From Rugosibacter aromaticivorans (GTDB taxonomy: Bacteria; Pseudomonadota; Gammaproteobacteria; Burkholderiales; Rhodocyclaceae), in assembly GCF_000934545.1 (NCBI RefSeq), contig NZ_CP010554.1:1116001-1180000 (forward strand): DNA of 64,000 bases. Direction: 5' to 3'. Positions 45,199-54,811 of the stretch are shown in pieces. The notes beneath the pieces are model-generated. The model was given only the letters and a program-made list of their open reading frames with translations, was not told the origin of the DNA and did no database searches. Made by a program: the position numbers and the translations under genes. Numbering within the stretch: the first letter of the stretch is position 1; every line of letters begins with the position of its first letter.

Positions 45199-48100
45199 AT
45201 GAGGTTCGATGTCGAGGCGCGCAGCGCTGCACGGCCAGCGATTGTCTATGACGAAGCGCTGCCGGTTACCTTGCGGCGAGAGGAAATTGCCGCGACCATT
45301 GCCCAGCATCAGGTCGTCGTGATCTGCGGCGAAACCGGCTCGGGCAAGACCACGCAACTGCCAAAAATCTGTTTGGAGATCGGGCGTGGCTTGAATGGAC
45401 TCATTGGCCACACGCAGCCGCGCCGGATTGCCGCGCGTGCCACAGCGACGCGCATTGCGCAGGAACTGAAGTCCGAGCTGGGCCGCTATGTCGGCTTCAA
45501 GATACGTTTTACCGATCGGGTTTCGCCGGAGACCTACATCAAGCTGATGACGGACGGTATTTTGCTGGCCGAGACACAAACTGATCCGCTGCTGCGCCAG
45601 TACGACACGCTCATTATCGACGAGGCGCACGAGCGCAGCCTGAACATTGATTTCATGCTTGGCTATCTGAAGCAGTTGTTGCCCAAACGCCCCGATCTGA
45701 AAGTTATCGTGACCTCCGCCACGCTGGATGCCGAGCGCTTCAGCCAACATTTTTCCATCAACAAAAAAGCGGCGCCGGTGATCGAAGTTTCGGGGCGTTT
45801 GTATCCCATAGAAACGCGATATCGACCGTGGGCTGAGACGCCTGCCCCCAATTCGCCTTCCGGTGCGAAGGGCATGGCGGATCGGGACATCAACGAGGCC
45901 ATTGTCGATGCGGTGAGCGAGGCACATCGCGCCGGGTCAGGTGACGTGCTGGTGTTTCTGCCGGGTGAGCGCGAGATTCGCGAGGCGGCAGAAGCGTTAC
46001 GCAAACATTCGTTTTCTGGCGGGGCGGCAGGTCTTGGGGCCAGCCTTGAAATTCTGCCGCTGTTTGCCCGCCAGTCGGCGCCCGAACAGGCGCGCGTGTT
46101 TTCATCGCATCAAGGTCGCCGCGTGGTGTTGGCGACCAATGTCGCTGAAACATCGCTCACCGTGCCGGGTATTCGGTATGTGATTGATACGGGGCTGGCG
46201 CGCGTCAAGCGTTACTCGTATCGCAACAAGATTGAGCAGTTGCAGGTTGAACCTATCGCCCGCGCGGCGGCCAATCAGCGCGCCGGACGCTGCGGCCGTG
46301 TGTCGGCCGGCATTTGCTTCCGGCTGTACGCTGAGGATGATTTCAACAAGCGTGCCGCTTATACCGAGTCGGAAATTCTGCGCTCCAGCCTGGCCGGAGT
46401 GATTCTGCGCATGAAGTCGCTACATTTGGGCGATGTGGAAAATTTCCCCTTCATCGAGCCACCTGCGCCGCGCATGATTGCCGACGGCTATCAATTGCTC
46501 GCCGAGTTGGGGGCTGTGACAACACCCCCTCCCGACCTCCCCCGCCTGGCGGGGGAGGTGACTAGTCACCCCCTTCCTCGGGGCGAAGGCGGGGTTTCGC
46601 GGAGCATTGCTCCGCGCTGCCGCAGCCGGCTGGCTGTGCAAAGCCAGCCGTGGAACGGAGGGGCGGGGAGATGGTGCTTGACTTCGACGGGAGTCGAGCT
46701 TGCTCGACTCCCGCTCGACCCGAAGATCGGCCGCATGATTCTCGCTGCGCGCGACTATGGTTGCCTTAGCGAAATGCTGATTATCGCTGCCGCACTGTCG
46801 GTACAGGACCCGCGTGAGCGGCCTCAGGAGCAAGCCGGTTCGGCCGATCAGGCGCATGCGAAATGGAAAGATGAAAAATCTGAATTTCTCTCCTATCTCA
46901 AACTCTGGCACGCAGCGGATAGCATCTGGAAACATGAAACGTCGAACAAGCAGCGTCAGTGGTGCCGGCAGAATTTTCTTTCCTGGTTGCGCGTGCGCGA
47001 GTGGCGCGATGTGCATGCCCAGTTGCTGACGCTGTGCCATGAACATGGCTGGAAAATTTCCAGTGCTTATCCGGTCGCGGCCACCCCGTCGAGAAAAGTG
47101 GCGACTGCGCAAGAAGTCTTGAGTCCGTCTCTGGACGGCGCTGGTGATACGGCACAAAGTAGTTCTCCCCCTGTTTTGCAACGACCCGATAGCGTCGCCG
47201 CTTACGCTGCTATCCACAAGGCATTGCTCACCGGTTTACTCGGCCATATTGGTTTGAAGAGCGAAGAAGAAGCCTACTACCTTGGCGCGCGCGGTATCAA
47301 GTTTTTTATTCATCCGGGTTCCAGCCTGATCAAGAAAGCCGGGCGCTGGATTGTGGCGGCCGAGCTTGTTGAAACCTCGCGTTTGTTCGCGCGGTGCGTG
47401 GCGCGAATCGAGCCGGAATGGCTGGAGCAGGTGGGTGGCCATTTACTGCGCAGCCATATCTATGATCCGCACTGGGAGAAAGGGCCGGGTCAAGTGGTTG
47501 CGTGGGAGCGCGTAACGCTGCATGGTTTGCTGCTGCATGCCAAGCGGCGTGTGCATTACGGGCCGCTGGACGAAAAATTATCGCGCGAGATATTGATTCG
47601 ATCGGCCCTCGTGGAAGGCGAAGTGGGCGAGGACTGGGTCAAGAAGTGGCGCTTCTTTCAGCATAACGCCAAGCTCATGCGGGAGATTGAAGCGCTTGAA
47701 CACAAATCGCGGCGGCCGGATGTGCTGGTGGATGATGAGCTGATTTATGCTTTTTATGATGCCACGGTTGCTGCGGGAATCACCACCTTAGCGGCGTTTG
47801 ATCGCTGGCGGCGTGAGGCCGAAGTCGTCAACCCGAAACTGTTGTTTCTGGAAAAAGCACAGTTGATGCGGCATGAGGCAGCGGGCATTACCACGGCGGC
47901 TTTTCCCCCGTACCTAGAGCAACATGGGCAAAAGTTCACGCTGCATTATCACCACCATCCGGGTGCGCCAGACGATGGGGTGACGCTTGATCTGCCGCTG
48001 GTGGCGTTGAATCAGTTATCTGCCCAGCGGTGTGAGTGGCTGGTGCCCGGTCTGCTCAAAGAAAAAGTGATCGCTCTTTTAAAAACCTTGCCGCAGAAAT

Positions 48101-49377
48101 ATCGGCATCGCTTGCAGCCGCTGGATGCCTTCGCGGATGATTTTTGCACCAGCGCGATGCCCGCAGATGAGCCCCTGATGCGCACATTAACCCAGGCAGT
48201 GGAAGAAAAACTGGCCATGAAGCTGCCACTGGATGCTTTTCGTCTGGGTGAGTTGCGGCCGCATTTATTCATGAATTTTCGGCTATTGAGTGAGCATGGC
48301 GGCACCTTGGCTATCTCGCGTCATCTGACCGAGTTGCGCACTGAATATCGCGAACGTGTGGCTCAAATTTGGCAAAACGGGGTGGCTGGGGTTGTGGCGG
48401 CAGTCAAGGTTGCCGCGGTTGCCAACATGGATGACACCAGCATTGAAGCGGCCAGCTCTGACATGGATGTCCCGCCGGTGGCGCAGCCTGTGGATGATAC
48501 GGTGCTGTATGTCGATTGGCTTTTTGGGCCGTTGCCTGAGTTGCTCGAGATTAACGTCAAAGACCGGCAAGTCATAGGTTTTCCTGCACTGGTGGATGAA
48601 GGTGATGGCGTGCGCTTGACCGTTTTTGACACGCAAGCGCAGGCGCTGGCTGAACATCGTCGCGGCTTGATGCGACTGTTTTCGCTTCAGTTGGCAACGC
48701 AAGTGAAAGCCATCGAAAAGTTGTTTTGTCTGCGCGAGATGGCATTGCAGTTCATTCCCTTGGGAACAGAAAAAGAGCTCAAGACGCAACTGGTTGCCGC
48801 GACGCTTGAGCGCACCTGCTTGATGGCGCCTTTGCCTCTCGAAAAGTCGGCGTTCGTGACACGGTGCGATGCGGCGCGTGGGCGCATTTTGCTCGTCGCC
48901 CAAGAGATTGCGCGGTTAATTGCCGCCGTCATCGGCGAATACGCGGCGTTGCAAAAGAAGATCGTCGCGGCGCAAAAAACCTTCGTTGCCACCTGCGTTG
49001 ATATCAACGCGCAATTGGCGGCGTTACTACACAAGAATTTTATTGTTGGGGTGCCCTATGAGCGGTTGCAGCACTATCCGCGCTATCTCAAAGCGGCCAC
49101 CTTGCGGCTGGATAAAGCGCGTAGTGACCCCACGCGCGAGGCGCGTTTATTGGCAGAATGGCAAGCGCTTGGCAAACCCTGGGAACGTGAGCGCCATGCC
49201 TTGCAGAAATCGGGTCAAACGGGTTATCACAAAGACCATCTGGATGATCCCTTTATGGAAGAATTCCGCTGGTTGCTCGAAGAGTTGCGCGTTGCTCTTT
49301 TTGCGCAAGAATTACGCACCCCCACGCCGGTGTCCATCAAGCGGCTGCAAAAGATGTGGGATGCGAGAATGCGATGA
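45199..49377 (+). CDS. hrpA: ATP-dependent RNA helicase HrpA
   Basis: This 1392-residue DEAH helicase has Walker A CGETGSGKTTQLPK (near residue 45), DEAHERS (near 142), TSATLD, and QRAGRCGR (near 360), then the long HrpA-specific C-terminal region. It resolves stalled, collided ribosomes in E. coli. It is roughly 90 residues longer than the E. coli protein (figure from memory). Two in-frame insertions explain this. One is about 60 residues beginning at 441, encoded by DNA with four hairpins. The other is about 35 residues near 625-665, containing a dispersed-repeat copy (GAGDTAQ). Conserved sequence resumes directly after each. It is probably co-transcribed with crcB. Confidence 0.95.
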   Translation: MRFDVEARSAARPAIVYDEALPVTLRREEIAATIAQHQVVVICGETGSGKTTQLPKICLEIGRGLNGLIGHTQPRRIAARATATRIAQELKSELGRYVGFKIRFTDRVSPETYIKLMTDGILLAETQTDPLLRQYDTLIIDEAHERSLNIDFMLGYLKQLLPKRPDLKVIVTSATLDAERFSQHFSINKKAAPVIEVSGRLYPIETRYRPWAETPAPNSPSGAKGMADRDINEAIVDAVSEAHRAGSGDVLVFLPGEREIREAAEALRKHSFSGGAAGLGASLEILPLFARQSAPEQARVFSSHQGRRVVLATNVAETSLTVPGIRYVIDTGLARVKRYSYRNKIEQLQVEPIARAAANQRAGRCGRVSAGICFRLYAEDDFNKRAAYTESEILRSSLAGVILRMKSLHLGDVENFPFIEPPAPRMIADGYQLLAELGAVTTPPPDLPRLAGEVTSHPLPRGEGGVSRSIAPRCRSRLAVQSQPWNGGAGRWCLTSTGVELARLPLDPKIGRMILAARDYGCLSEMLIIAAALSVQDPRERPQEQAGSADQAHAKWKDEKSEFLSYLKLWHAADSIWKHETSNKQRQWCRQNFLSWLRVREWRDVHAQLLTLCHEHGWKISSAYPVAATPSRKVATAQEVLSPSLDGAGDTAQSSSPPVLQRPDSVAAYAAIHKALLTGLLGHIGLKSEEEAYYLGARGIKFFIHPGSSLIKKAGRWIVAAELVETSRLFARCVARIEPEWLEQVGGHLLRSHIYDPHWEKGPGQVVAWERVTLHGLLLHAKRRVHYGPLDEKLSREILIRSALVEGEVGEDWVKKWRFFQHNAKLMREIEALEHKSRRPDVLVDDELIYAFYDATVAAGITTLAAFDRWRREAEVVNPKLLFLEKAQLMRHEAAGITTAAFPPYLEQHGQKFTLHYHHHPGAPDDGVTLDLPLVALNQLSAQRCEWLVPGLLKEKVIALLKTLPQKYRHRLQPLDAFADDFCTSAMPADEPLMRTLTQAVEEKLAMKLPLDAFRLGELRPHLFMNFRLLSEHGGTLAISRHLTELRTEYRERVAQIWQNGVAGVVAAVKVAAVANMDDTSIEAASSDMDVPPVAQPVDDTVLYVDWLFGPLPELLEINVKDRQVIGFPALVDEGDGVRLTVFDTQAQALAEHRRGLMRLFSLQLATQVKAIEKLFCLREMALQFIPLGTEKELKTQLVAATLERTCLMAPLPLEKSAFVTRCDAARGRILLVAQEIARLIAAVIGEYAALQKKIVAAQKTFVATCVDINAQLAALLHKNFIVGVPYERLQHYPRYLKAATLRLDKARSDPTREARLLAEWQALGKPWERERHALQKSGQTGYHKDHLDDPFMEEFRWLLEELRVALFAQELRTPTPVSIKRLQKMWDARMR
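46535..46713. repeat. In-frame block of four perfect hairpins within hrpA
   Basis: Stems are ACCTCCCCCGC at 46535 (11 bases, loop CTG) and CGCGGAGC at 46598 (8 bases, loop ATT). The others are CGGCTGGCT at 46627 (9 bases, loop GTGCAA) and CGGGAGTCGAGC at 46688 (12 bases, loop TT). All are perfect. The block looks like a composite intergenic repeat placed inside a gene without breaking the frame. Confidence 0.88.
47134..47153 (-). repeat. Dispersed repeat copy inside hrpA insertion
   Basis: The plus strand reads GACGGCGCTGGTGATACGGC, one mismatch to the core, encoding DGAGDTA. It lies in a Ser/Pro-rich insertion absent from typical HrpA. Confidence 0.85.
48842..48866 (-). repeat. Weak dispersed-repeat-like sequence in hrpA 3' region
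   Basis: AAAAGTCGGCGTTCGTGACA then CGGTG. It has several mismatches and uses a different frame (KSAFVTRC) in a stretch that looks homologous to other HrpA proteins, so it could be coincidence. Confidence 0.4.
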
Positions 49378-49413
49378 TGAACATCAACGTAAACACAATC
49401 ACAAGGAGCCACC

Positions 49414-50127
49414 ATGCATGAACTATTGGCGGCGTTTGGTAAAGCAACACGCGATCTGACGCGCGGGGACATTCTGTGGCATGTGCTGTGGCCACCAGTG
49501 GTCGCGGCTGCCTTCTGGGGGATTTTGGGTTTTTTTATCTGGGCACATGGCCTCATGTTGATGACGCAGATTGTGCCGCAGTTGCCATGGTCAGGCTGGG
49601 AATGGGTCGCTCACTGGGCGGCGGTTTTTCTTTTGCTGGCCGCATTTGCCTCGCTGATTTACCTGACGGCGTTGTTCTTGGTGGCCGTCGTTGTGTTGCC
49701 TTATTTGATCATCTATGTGGCGGCCCGCGATTACCCTGATCTGGTACGTCATGGTGAAAATGCTTTTTGGCGGAGCCTGATTAATACGTTGGTGGCAGGG
49801 TGTGTGTTCTTGTTCGGTGGGCTGCTCTCTTTGCCTTTGCTGCTCATCCCCGGTGTGGTGCTGGTGCTGCCTTTGTTCTGGACAGCCTGGTTGAATCAGC
49901 GCACTTTCCGTGTGGATGCTTTGGCTGAACATGCTACTGCGGCAGAATTAACGCAACTGGTGAATGATAAAAAATCCACGTTTTATCTCGCGGGTACGGG
50001 CTGCGCCTTGCTCGCGCATGTACCGCTGATTCAGCTGGTGGTACCTGTATTGACGGCGCTGGTGTTTGTACATCTGGGTCTGGCGGCTTTGCGGCAACAA
50101 CGACAATTACGGGGAGTGCAACTATGA
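49414..50127 (+). CDS. EI24 domain membrane protein (CysZ-like)
   Basis: The 237-residue integral membrane protein has about four to five hydrophobic helices and the EI24 pattern: DILWHVLWPPVVAAAFW, LPYLIIYVAARDYPDL and LLIPGVVLVLPLFWTAWLNQRTF. The family includes sulfate transporter CysZ and eukaryotic etoposide-induced 2.4 proteins. The nearest group in betaproteobacteria is of unknown function, so I do not call it CysZ. AAGGAGCCACC precedes the ATG. It overlaps the next gene by four bases (ATGA), so the pair is co-translated. Confidence 0.85.
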   Translation: MHELLAAFGKATRDLTRGDILWHVLWPPVVAAAFWGILGFFIWAHGLMLMTQIVPQLPWSGWEWVAHWAAVFLLLAAFASLIYLTALFLVAVVVLPYLIIYVAARDYPDLVRHGENAFWRSLINTLVAGCVFLFGGLLSLPLLLIPGVVLVLPLFWTAWLNQRTFRVDALAEHATAAELTQLVNDKKSTFYLAGTGCALLAHVPLIQLVVPVLTALVFVHLGLAALRQQRQLRGVQL

Positions 50128-50963
50128 GTGATGCAATGAGTGATGCAGTGCGTGGTGCCATGAGCGGTGCTATGAGGCCGTCAAAAAGCCCGGCAAAAGC
50201 CATCGGTGCGATTATTATCGGTGACGAAATCACGCGGGGCAAACGTGAAGATGGTCATTTTGCGCGTCTGCTAAAAATACTCGCCGCGCGTAATATGCAT
50301 CTGGCGTGGGCGATGTATATCGGGGATGATCGGCAGCGATTGATCGATACCTTTCGCCGTACGCTGGCAACGGACGATATCGTGTTTAGTTTTGGTGGTA
50401 TCGGTAATACGCCCGATGATCACACGCGCCAGGCGGTGGCGGCGGCGGCAGGCGTTGACTTGTTTTTGCACCCCGAGGCGGAGCACGAAATCCGTTCCCG
50501 CTTCATCGAGATGGGGCGGGAAATGACAATCGAATCGTTGGATATGGGGCGCTTTCCTGTGGGCAGCCAGATTGTTCCCAATCCGTTTAATCGCATTGCC
50601 GGTTTTTCGCTGGGTGAGCACTACTTTGTGCCGGGCTTTCCGCAGATGGCTTGGCCTATGGTGGAATGGGTGCTGGATACAAAGTATCGTCACCTGTTTA
50701 ACGCCACCCCTACGGCAGATGCGGCCATTTTGGTTTGGCGCGGCATTGAAAGTATGTTGATCCCGGTAATGCAGGAAGTAGAAAGCCGTTATCCTGGGAT
50801 AAAGGCGTTTAGCTTGCCCTTTTTGGGCTCAGAGACCGTGCGCTCGCATGTCGAGCTCGGCGTGCGAGGCGAGCCCGCAGCAGTGGCGCCCGCGATGAGC
50901 TTGCTGCGCGAAGGTGTGCTGGCATTGGGTTACACCTTTGATGAAAAACCAGCACAAGAATAA
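50124..50963 (+). CDS. Molybdopterin-binding-like protein (CinA N-terminal/MoaB-type domain)
   Basis: The 279-residue protein has a MoCF-type domain: AIGAIIIGDEITRGKREDGH (near residue 26), DDIVFSFGGIGNTPDDHTRQ and GFSLGEHYFVPGFPQMAWPM. This resembles the N-terminal domain of CinA-like proteins, and in stand-alone form it is often annotated competence/damage-inducible. The reaction is not established. The start is ambiguous. The reading frame opens with a tandem 12-base repeat encoding MSDAMSDA and further in-frame ATG codons at 50136, 50160 and 50172, none with a distinct advantage. It is coupled to the EI24 gene. Confidence 0.82.
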   Translation: MSDAMSDAVRGAMSGAMRPSKSPAKAIGAIIIGDEITRGKREDGHFARLLKILAARNMHLAWAMYIGDDRQRLIDTFRRTLATDDIVFSFGGIGNTPDDHTRQAVAAAAGVDLFLHPEAEHEIRSRFIEMGREMTIESLDMGRFPVGSQIVPNPFNRIAGFSLGEHYFVPGFPQMAWPMVEWVLDTKYRHLFNATPTADAAILVWRGIESMLIPVMQEVESRYPGIKAFSLPFLGSETVRSHVELGVRGEPAAVAPAMSLLREGVLALGYTFDEKPAQE

Positions 50964-50996
50964 TCTGCGGGTCGATCAAGCGTGTTCTGATGGGTG

Positions 50997-52088
50997 ATGG
51001 CATCCTTCACACGTAAAGGTCGCGGCGCAGGCCATAATCCGGATAACCGCTACGCCAGTTGGCAACGCGTAGCGGCTGATGACGGCTGGTGGCTGGACCC
51101 CGAGGCGCAAGAAGCGCCGGTTTCTACCGAGCTGATCATTGACACCGCCAAAACAGTGATCAGCTACAACCAGTCGCCAGATATTCCGTTCGACCGTTCA
51201 ATCAACCCCTATCGCGGCTGTGAGCATGGTTGCAGCTATTGTTTTGCGCGGCCCAGTCATGCGTATCTGGGTTTATCGCCAGGGCTGGATTTCGAGACCA
51301 AGCTAGCCTATAAGCCCGATGCGATTGAGGTGTTGCGCAGGGAGCTCGCCCATCCAAAATATGTGTGCAAACCCTTGGCACTGGGCATCAATACCGATGG
51401 CTGGCAGCCCGTAGAGCGGCGTCTGGGCTTGACGCGCGGGATACTGGAAACGCTGGCTGCCTGTCGTCATCCGGTGAGCATCGTGACCAAATCCGCGTTG
51501 ATTCTGCGCGATCTGGATATTCTCGTAGAGATGGCACAACAGCATCTGGTGCGCGTTGCCGTGTCGATTACCACGCTGAATGCTGATCTGGCGCGGCGTA
51601 TGGAGCCGCGGGCGGCGTCTAGCCAGCGCCGACTTTCTGTGCTGGAGGCGCTGTCTTCTGCGGGCATACCGACAGCGGTTTTAGTGGCGCCATTGGTACC
51701 GGCCCTGACAGATCACGAGCTGGAAGACATTCTGCAAGCGGCAGCTGACGCCGGCACCCGCACGGCGGGGTATGTGCTGTTACGCCTGCCGCATGAGGTC
51801 AAGCCGCTATTTCGTGATTGGCTGGAACGTGAAGAACCGGGTCGCGCCGAACACGTTTTCAGCTTGCTGCGTCAAATGCATGGTGGCAAGGAATATGACA
51901 GTTGTTTTGGCCACCGTCATCGCGGAGACGGGCCGTTAGCAGAGATGATTCAACAGCGTTTTAAAATTGCGACTCGCCGCTTGGGATTTAATCAGCCCTT
52001 GCCCGCATTTGATTGCACCTTGTTTCAACCGCCGAGTGTGGAAACTCCGAATGTGGAAACCGATGCAGCGCAGCGTTCCTTGTTTTGA
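50997..52088 (+). CDS. PA0069-type radical SAM protein
   Basis: I use ATG 50997, giving 363 residues; GTG 50994 would add one. The radical SAM cluster motif is INPYRGCEHGCSYCFARPSH (CxxxCxxC near residues 74-81), with the SPL-like GINTDGWQPVERR and VSIVTKSALILRD strands. The family is annotated PA0069 and is related to spore photoproduct lyase-like proteins, without an assigned reaction. The protein has a Ser/Glu-rich tail. Around 51616-51638 the DNA weakly resembles the dispersed repeat, but the protein there looks conserved. It is 33 bases after the preceding gene. Confidence 0.85.
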   Translation: MASFTRKGRGAGHNPDNRYASWQRVAADDGWWLDPEAQEAPVSTELIIDTAKTVISYNQSPDIPFDRSINPYRGCEHGCSYCFARPSHAYLGLSPGLDFETKLAYKPDAIEVLRRELAHPKYVCKPLALGINTDGWQPVERRLGLTRGILETLAACRHPVSIVTKSALILRDLDILVEMAQQHLVRVAVSITTLNADLARRMEPRAASSQRRLSVLEALSSAGIPTAVLVAPLVPALTDHELEDILQAAADAGTRTAGYVLLRLPHEVKPLFRDWLEREEPGRAEHVFSLLRQMHGGKEYDSCFGHRHRGDGPLAEMIQQRFKIATRRLGFNQPLPAFDCTLFQPPSVETPNVETDAAQRSLF

Positions 52089-52202
52089 GTCAGCGCAATC
52101 ACTGCGATTTATTTTCTGCGCAGAAAATCTCTGCTGAGTCGTTTGATGGTGTGCAGGATGTTTGCTGCATGCTTGCGAATGAAGCGCAGGAGAGTGCTTG
52201 CA

Positions 52203-53012
52203 TTACAACATTCTGTGACTTTGATGCAATCGTTCGGGGGAGCGATAGGGATCGAGAAAGGCCCGCTCATAGCGTTGATTCAGCCGTGCCATAGGTAGCA
52301 GAAAGAGTAGGTCGGCCGTATTGAAGTCGGTATCCCATGCGGGTTCTCCACATACCCGCCCGCCGGCACGCAAGTAACCCTTAAGTAGAGGGGGAATCAC
52401 TGCAGGTTTTCCATTGGCTAACTGTTTAAAGGGCAACGGGTGAAACGGATTAACCCGACATTCCGGCGGGGCTTTTTGCGCTTCACTTAATTGTTGGTAG
52501 AGATTCGCGGCATTGTGGCCGCCATCAGCCATGCTGATGGAGGCGGAACCGATTAAATACTCATGGTCGCGACGAGCGATGTACTGACCCAAACCCGACC
52601 AGAGTAAGGCTATCACGGAGCCGCTACGGTAATCGGGATGAATGCAGAATCGACCAATTTCTATCATGCGTGGGCGAAGGTGCTGCAGGCGCGTCAGCGA
52701 GAATTCGCCCTCTGCGTAATAGCTTCCCGCGGATTTGGCTGCTTCTGGAGAGATGATGCGATAAGTACCGATCACTTTGCCAGTGTTATGGCTGCGTACC
52801 AGCAAATGGTCACAATGAGGGTCAAACAAATCCGTATCGTGGCCTGGTATCTGTTCGAATAAACGAGCACCTAATTCCTCACCAAATACTTTGTAGCGCA
52901 GGCGCTGTGCTTCACGCATTTCATCTTCATTTTTCGCCAGACTAAGGTGCAGGCGAGGATGCGGGCGTGTCGCTTGGCATATATGCGAGGCTCGAACGGA
53001 TTGAATATGCAT
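52203..53012 (-). CDS. OlsB-like N-acyltransferase (ornithine lipid synthesis type)
   Basis: The 269-residue protein has the acyl-carrier-dependent GNAT-like fold of OlsB and related hemolysin-like proteins: EDEMREAQRLRYKVFGEELG near residue 28, DHLLVRSHNTGKVIGTYRI and EIGRFCIHPDYRSGSVIALL. Family members acylate ornithine with 3-hydroxyacyl-ACP, the first step to lyso-ornithine lipid. No OlsA acyltransferase gene is adjacent, so the product assignment is by similarity only. It is monocistronic and faces away from tldD across a 356-base region. Confidence 0.75.
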   Translation of the reverse strand: MHIQSVRASHICQATRPHPRLHLSLAKNEDEMREAQRLRYKVFGEELGARLFEQIPGHDTDLFDPHCDHLLVRSHNTGKVIGTYRIISPEAAKSAGSYYAEGEFSLTRLQHLRPRMIEIGRFCIHPDYRSGSVIALLWSGLGQYIARRDHEYLIGSASISMADGGHNAANLYQQLSEAQKAPPECRVNPFHPLPFKQLANGKPAVIPPLLKGYLRAGGRVCGEPAWDTDFNTADLLFLLPMARLNQRYERAFLDPYRSPERLHQSHRML

Positions 53013-53368
53013 TGTCTGTTGGGGTGGAGAGCTGTTTGGCTGAGGGTAGTCTAGTCGAAGCCTTGTCCATTCATGGCAAGCGTACCCAAGCCCGATTGAG
53101 TGGATGGATCAAATGCGTAATTTGACAAAGAGCTTAAGCAAAGACCAAGCCAAATAATTTTTATTATTATTTTCAGTTGATTACAGAATACAGCAAAAGG
53201 GTTGGACAGATTCTTTGTCGTCCAATTGCGACAAAGGGACGCATGAATTTTGCAACCCGATGAAGTTGGGTATTTTTTTTCGTCGCTATTTTGCGACAAT
53301 TCTTGCGTATTTGAGCGGTGGGAACTACCGCTTCGGTATCGGCTTTCGCAGGTGTGGTGTGATTTTCT
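53013..53368. other. AT-rich intergenic region with small hairpins
   Basis: No gene is supported. It contains a perfect 8-base stem CTTTGTCG/CGACAAAG (53213-53236) and a related stem GTCGC/GCGAC at 53282-53297, the same TTGTCGC theme twice. Between them a T8 tract follows a weak CAAC/GTTG stem. It might hold a small RNA or the tldD terminator, but this is speculative. Confidence 0.4.
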
Positions 53369-54811
53369 TCACGCCGTACCGCCCACCGTTAGCCCATCAA
53401 TCCGTAAAGTCGGCTGACCGACGCCTACCGGCACGCTTTGGCCGTCTTTGCCGCAGGTGCCAACGCCTGGATCTAGCGCCATGTCGTTACCTATCATCGA
53501 GACGCGCGTCATGGCGTCCGGCCCGTTACCGATGAGCGTTGCGCCTTTCACTGGCGTGGTGATTTTTCCGTCTTCGATCAGGTAAGCCTCGGCGGTGGAA
53601 AAGACAAACTTGCCGCTAGTGATATCGACTTGACCGCCACCAAAGTTGGCTGCGTAGAGGCCCTTTTTTACGGACTTGATGATTTCCTGCGGATCATGCG
53701 CACCGTTCATCATCATGGTATTGGTCATCCGTGGCAGGGGCAGGTGGGCGAAGGATTCGCGGCGGCCGTTGCCGGTGGGCGCCATGTCCATCAAGCGCGC
53801 GTTCAGGCTGTCCTGCAGATAGCCGACGAGGATGCCGTCTTCGATCAGTACAGTGCGCTGTGTCGGGTTGCCTTCGTCATCCACCGTGAGCGAGCCACGT
53901 CGATCAGCCAGCGTGCCATCATCGATTACCGTGACGCCTTTGGCGGCGACGCGCTGCCCGAGTCGACCGGAAAAATTTGAGCTGCCTTTGCGGTTAAAGT
54001 CGCCTTCCAGCCCGTGACCTACGGCTTCATGCAGCAGAATGCCGGGCCAGCCGGGGCCGAGAACAACGGTCATTTCGCCCGCAGGCGCAGGCTTTGCAGC
54101 CAGGTTGACGCTGGCTTGATGGACCGCACAACGGGCATATTCGCGCAGCATATCATCGGTAAAGTAGGCGTAATCAAAGCGTCCGCCGCCACCCGAAGAA
54201 CCTTGTTCCCGTCGTCCATTTTCTTCCATGATGACTGAGAGAGAAACCCTCACCAGCGGGCGAACATCGGCCGCCATATGGCCGTCGGATCTCGCCACGA
54301 GTACCACTTCCCAGGTGCCCGCAATATGAGCCATGACTTCTTTGACACGTGGGTCGGCGGCATGCGCCATGGCTTCCAGGCGTTCAAGTAGCGATACTTT
54401 TTCGGCATCTTTCAGCGAACTGATCGGGTCACCTGCGGCATACAGTGCAGGGGAGGCTCGGCGATGGCGTAACGCGGGGGCTAAGCGATGAGCGCCAGCG
54501 GCAGCAATGGCGCGAGTGGTGCCAGCGGCGGTTTGCAACGCGCTAAGACTGATGTCGTCCGAATAAGCGAAGGCAGTTTTTTCGCCGGAAATGGCACGCA
54601 CGCCAACACCTTGCTCAATGTTGAAACTGCCCGATTTGACAATGCCTTCTTCCAGGCTCCAGGCTTCGGAGCGTGCATATTGAAAATACAGATCAGCAAA
54701 CTCGACATGGTGACTCATGAGTTGGCCGAAGATGCGCTCCAGCTTGTGCGGAGCGAGATCATAGGGCGCTAAAAGCGTTTCTTCGGCGATTTGAAAGTGG
54801 TTTGTGTTCAT
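53369..54811 (-). CDS. tldD: Metalloprotease TldD
   Basis: The 480-residue protein shows the TldD zinc site [16 protein letters not shown] (HExxxH, near residue 258) and the preceding VLGPGWPG. Also present are [10 protein letters not shown], the [17 protein letters not shown] block and the C-terminal [21 protein letters not shown]. TldD with TldE forms a dimeric protease that processes modified peptides such as microcin B17 and degrades CcdA. No tldE is visible in the window. It is the last gene of the yhdP-nitrilase-tldD operon, joined by four-base ATGA overlaps. Confidence 0.97.
   Translation of the reverse strand: MNTNHFQIAEETLLAPYDLAPHKLERIFGQLMSHHVEFADLYFQYARSEAWSLEEGIVKSGSFNIEQGVGVRAISGEKTAFAYSDDISLSALQTAAGTTRAIAAAGAHRLAPALRHRRASPALYAAGDPISSLKDAEKVSLLERLEAMAHAADPRVKEVMAHIAGTWEVVLVARSDGHMAADVRPLVRVSLSVIMEENGRREQGSSGGGGRFDYAYFTDDMLREYARCAVHQASVNLAAKPAPAGEMTVVLGPGWPGILLHEAVGHGLEGDFNRKGSSNFSGRLGQRVAAKGVTVIDDGTLADRRGSLTVDDEGNPTQRTVLIEDGILVGYLQDSLNARLMDMAPTGNGRRESFAHLPLPRMTNTMMMNGAHDPQEIIKSVKKGLYAANFGGGQVDITSGKFVFSTAEAYLIEDGKITTPVKGATLIGNGPDAMTRVSMIGNDMALDPGVGTCGKDGQSVPVGVGQPTLRIDGLTVGGTA

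Noticed and set aside
46519..46715. CRISPR-like array in hrpA
   Set aside because: The four hairpins have different sequences and there are no regular direct repeats with spacers.
51616..51638. A dispersed-repeat copy in the radical SAM gene
   Set aside because: The match (CCAGCGCCGACTTTCT) is short, and the encoded RMEPRAASSQRRLSV looks like normal family sequence, so I count it only as a weak candidate.
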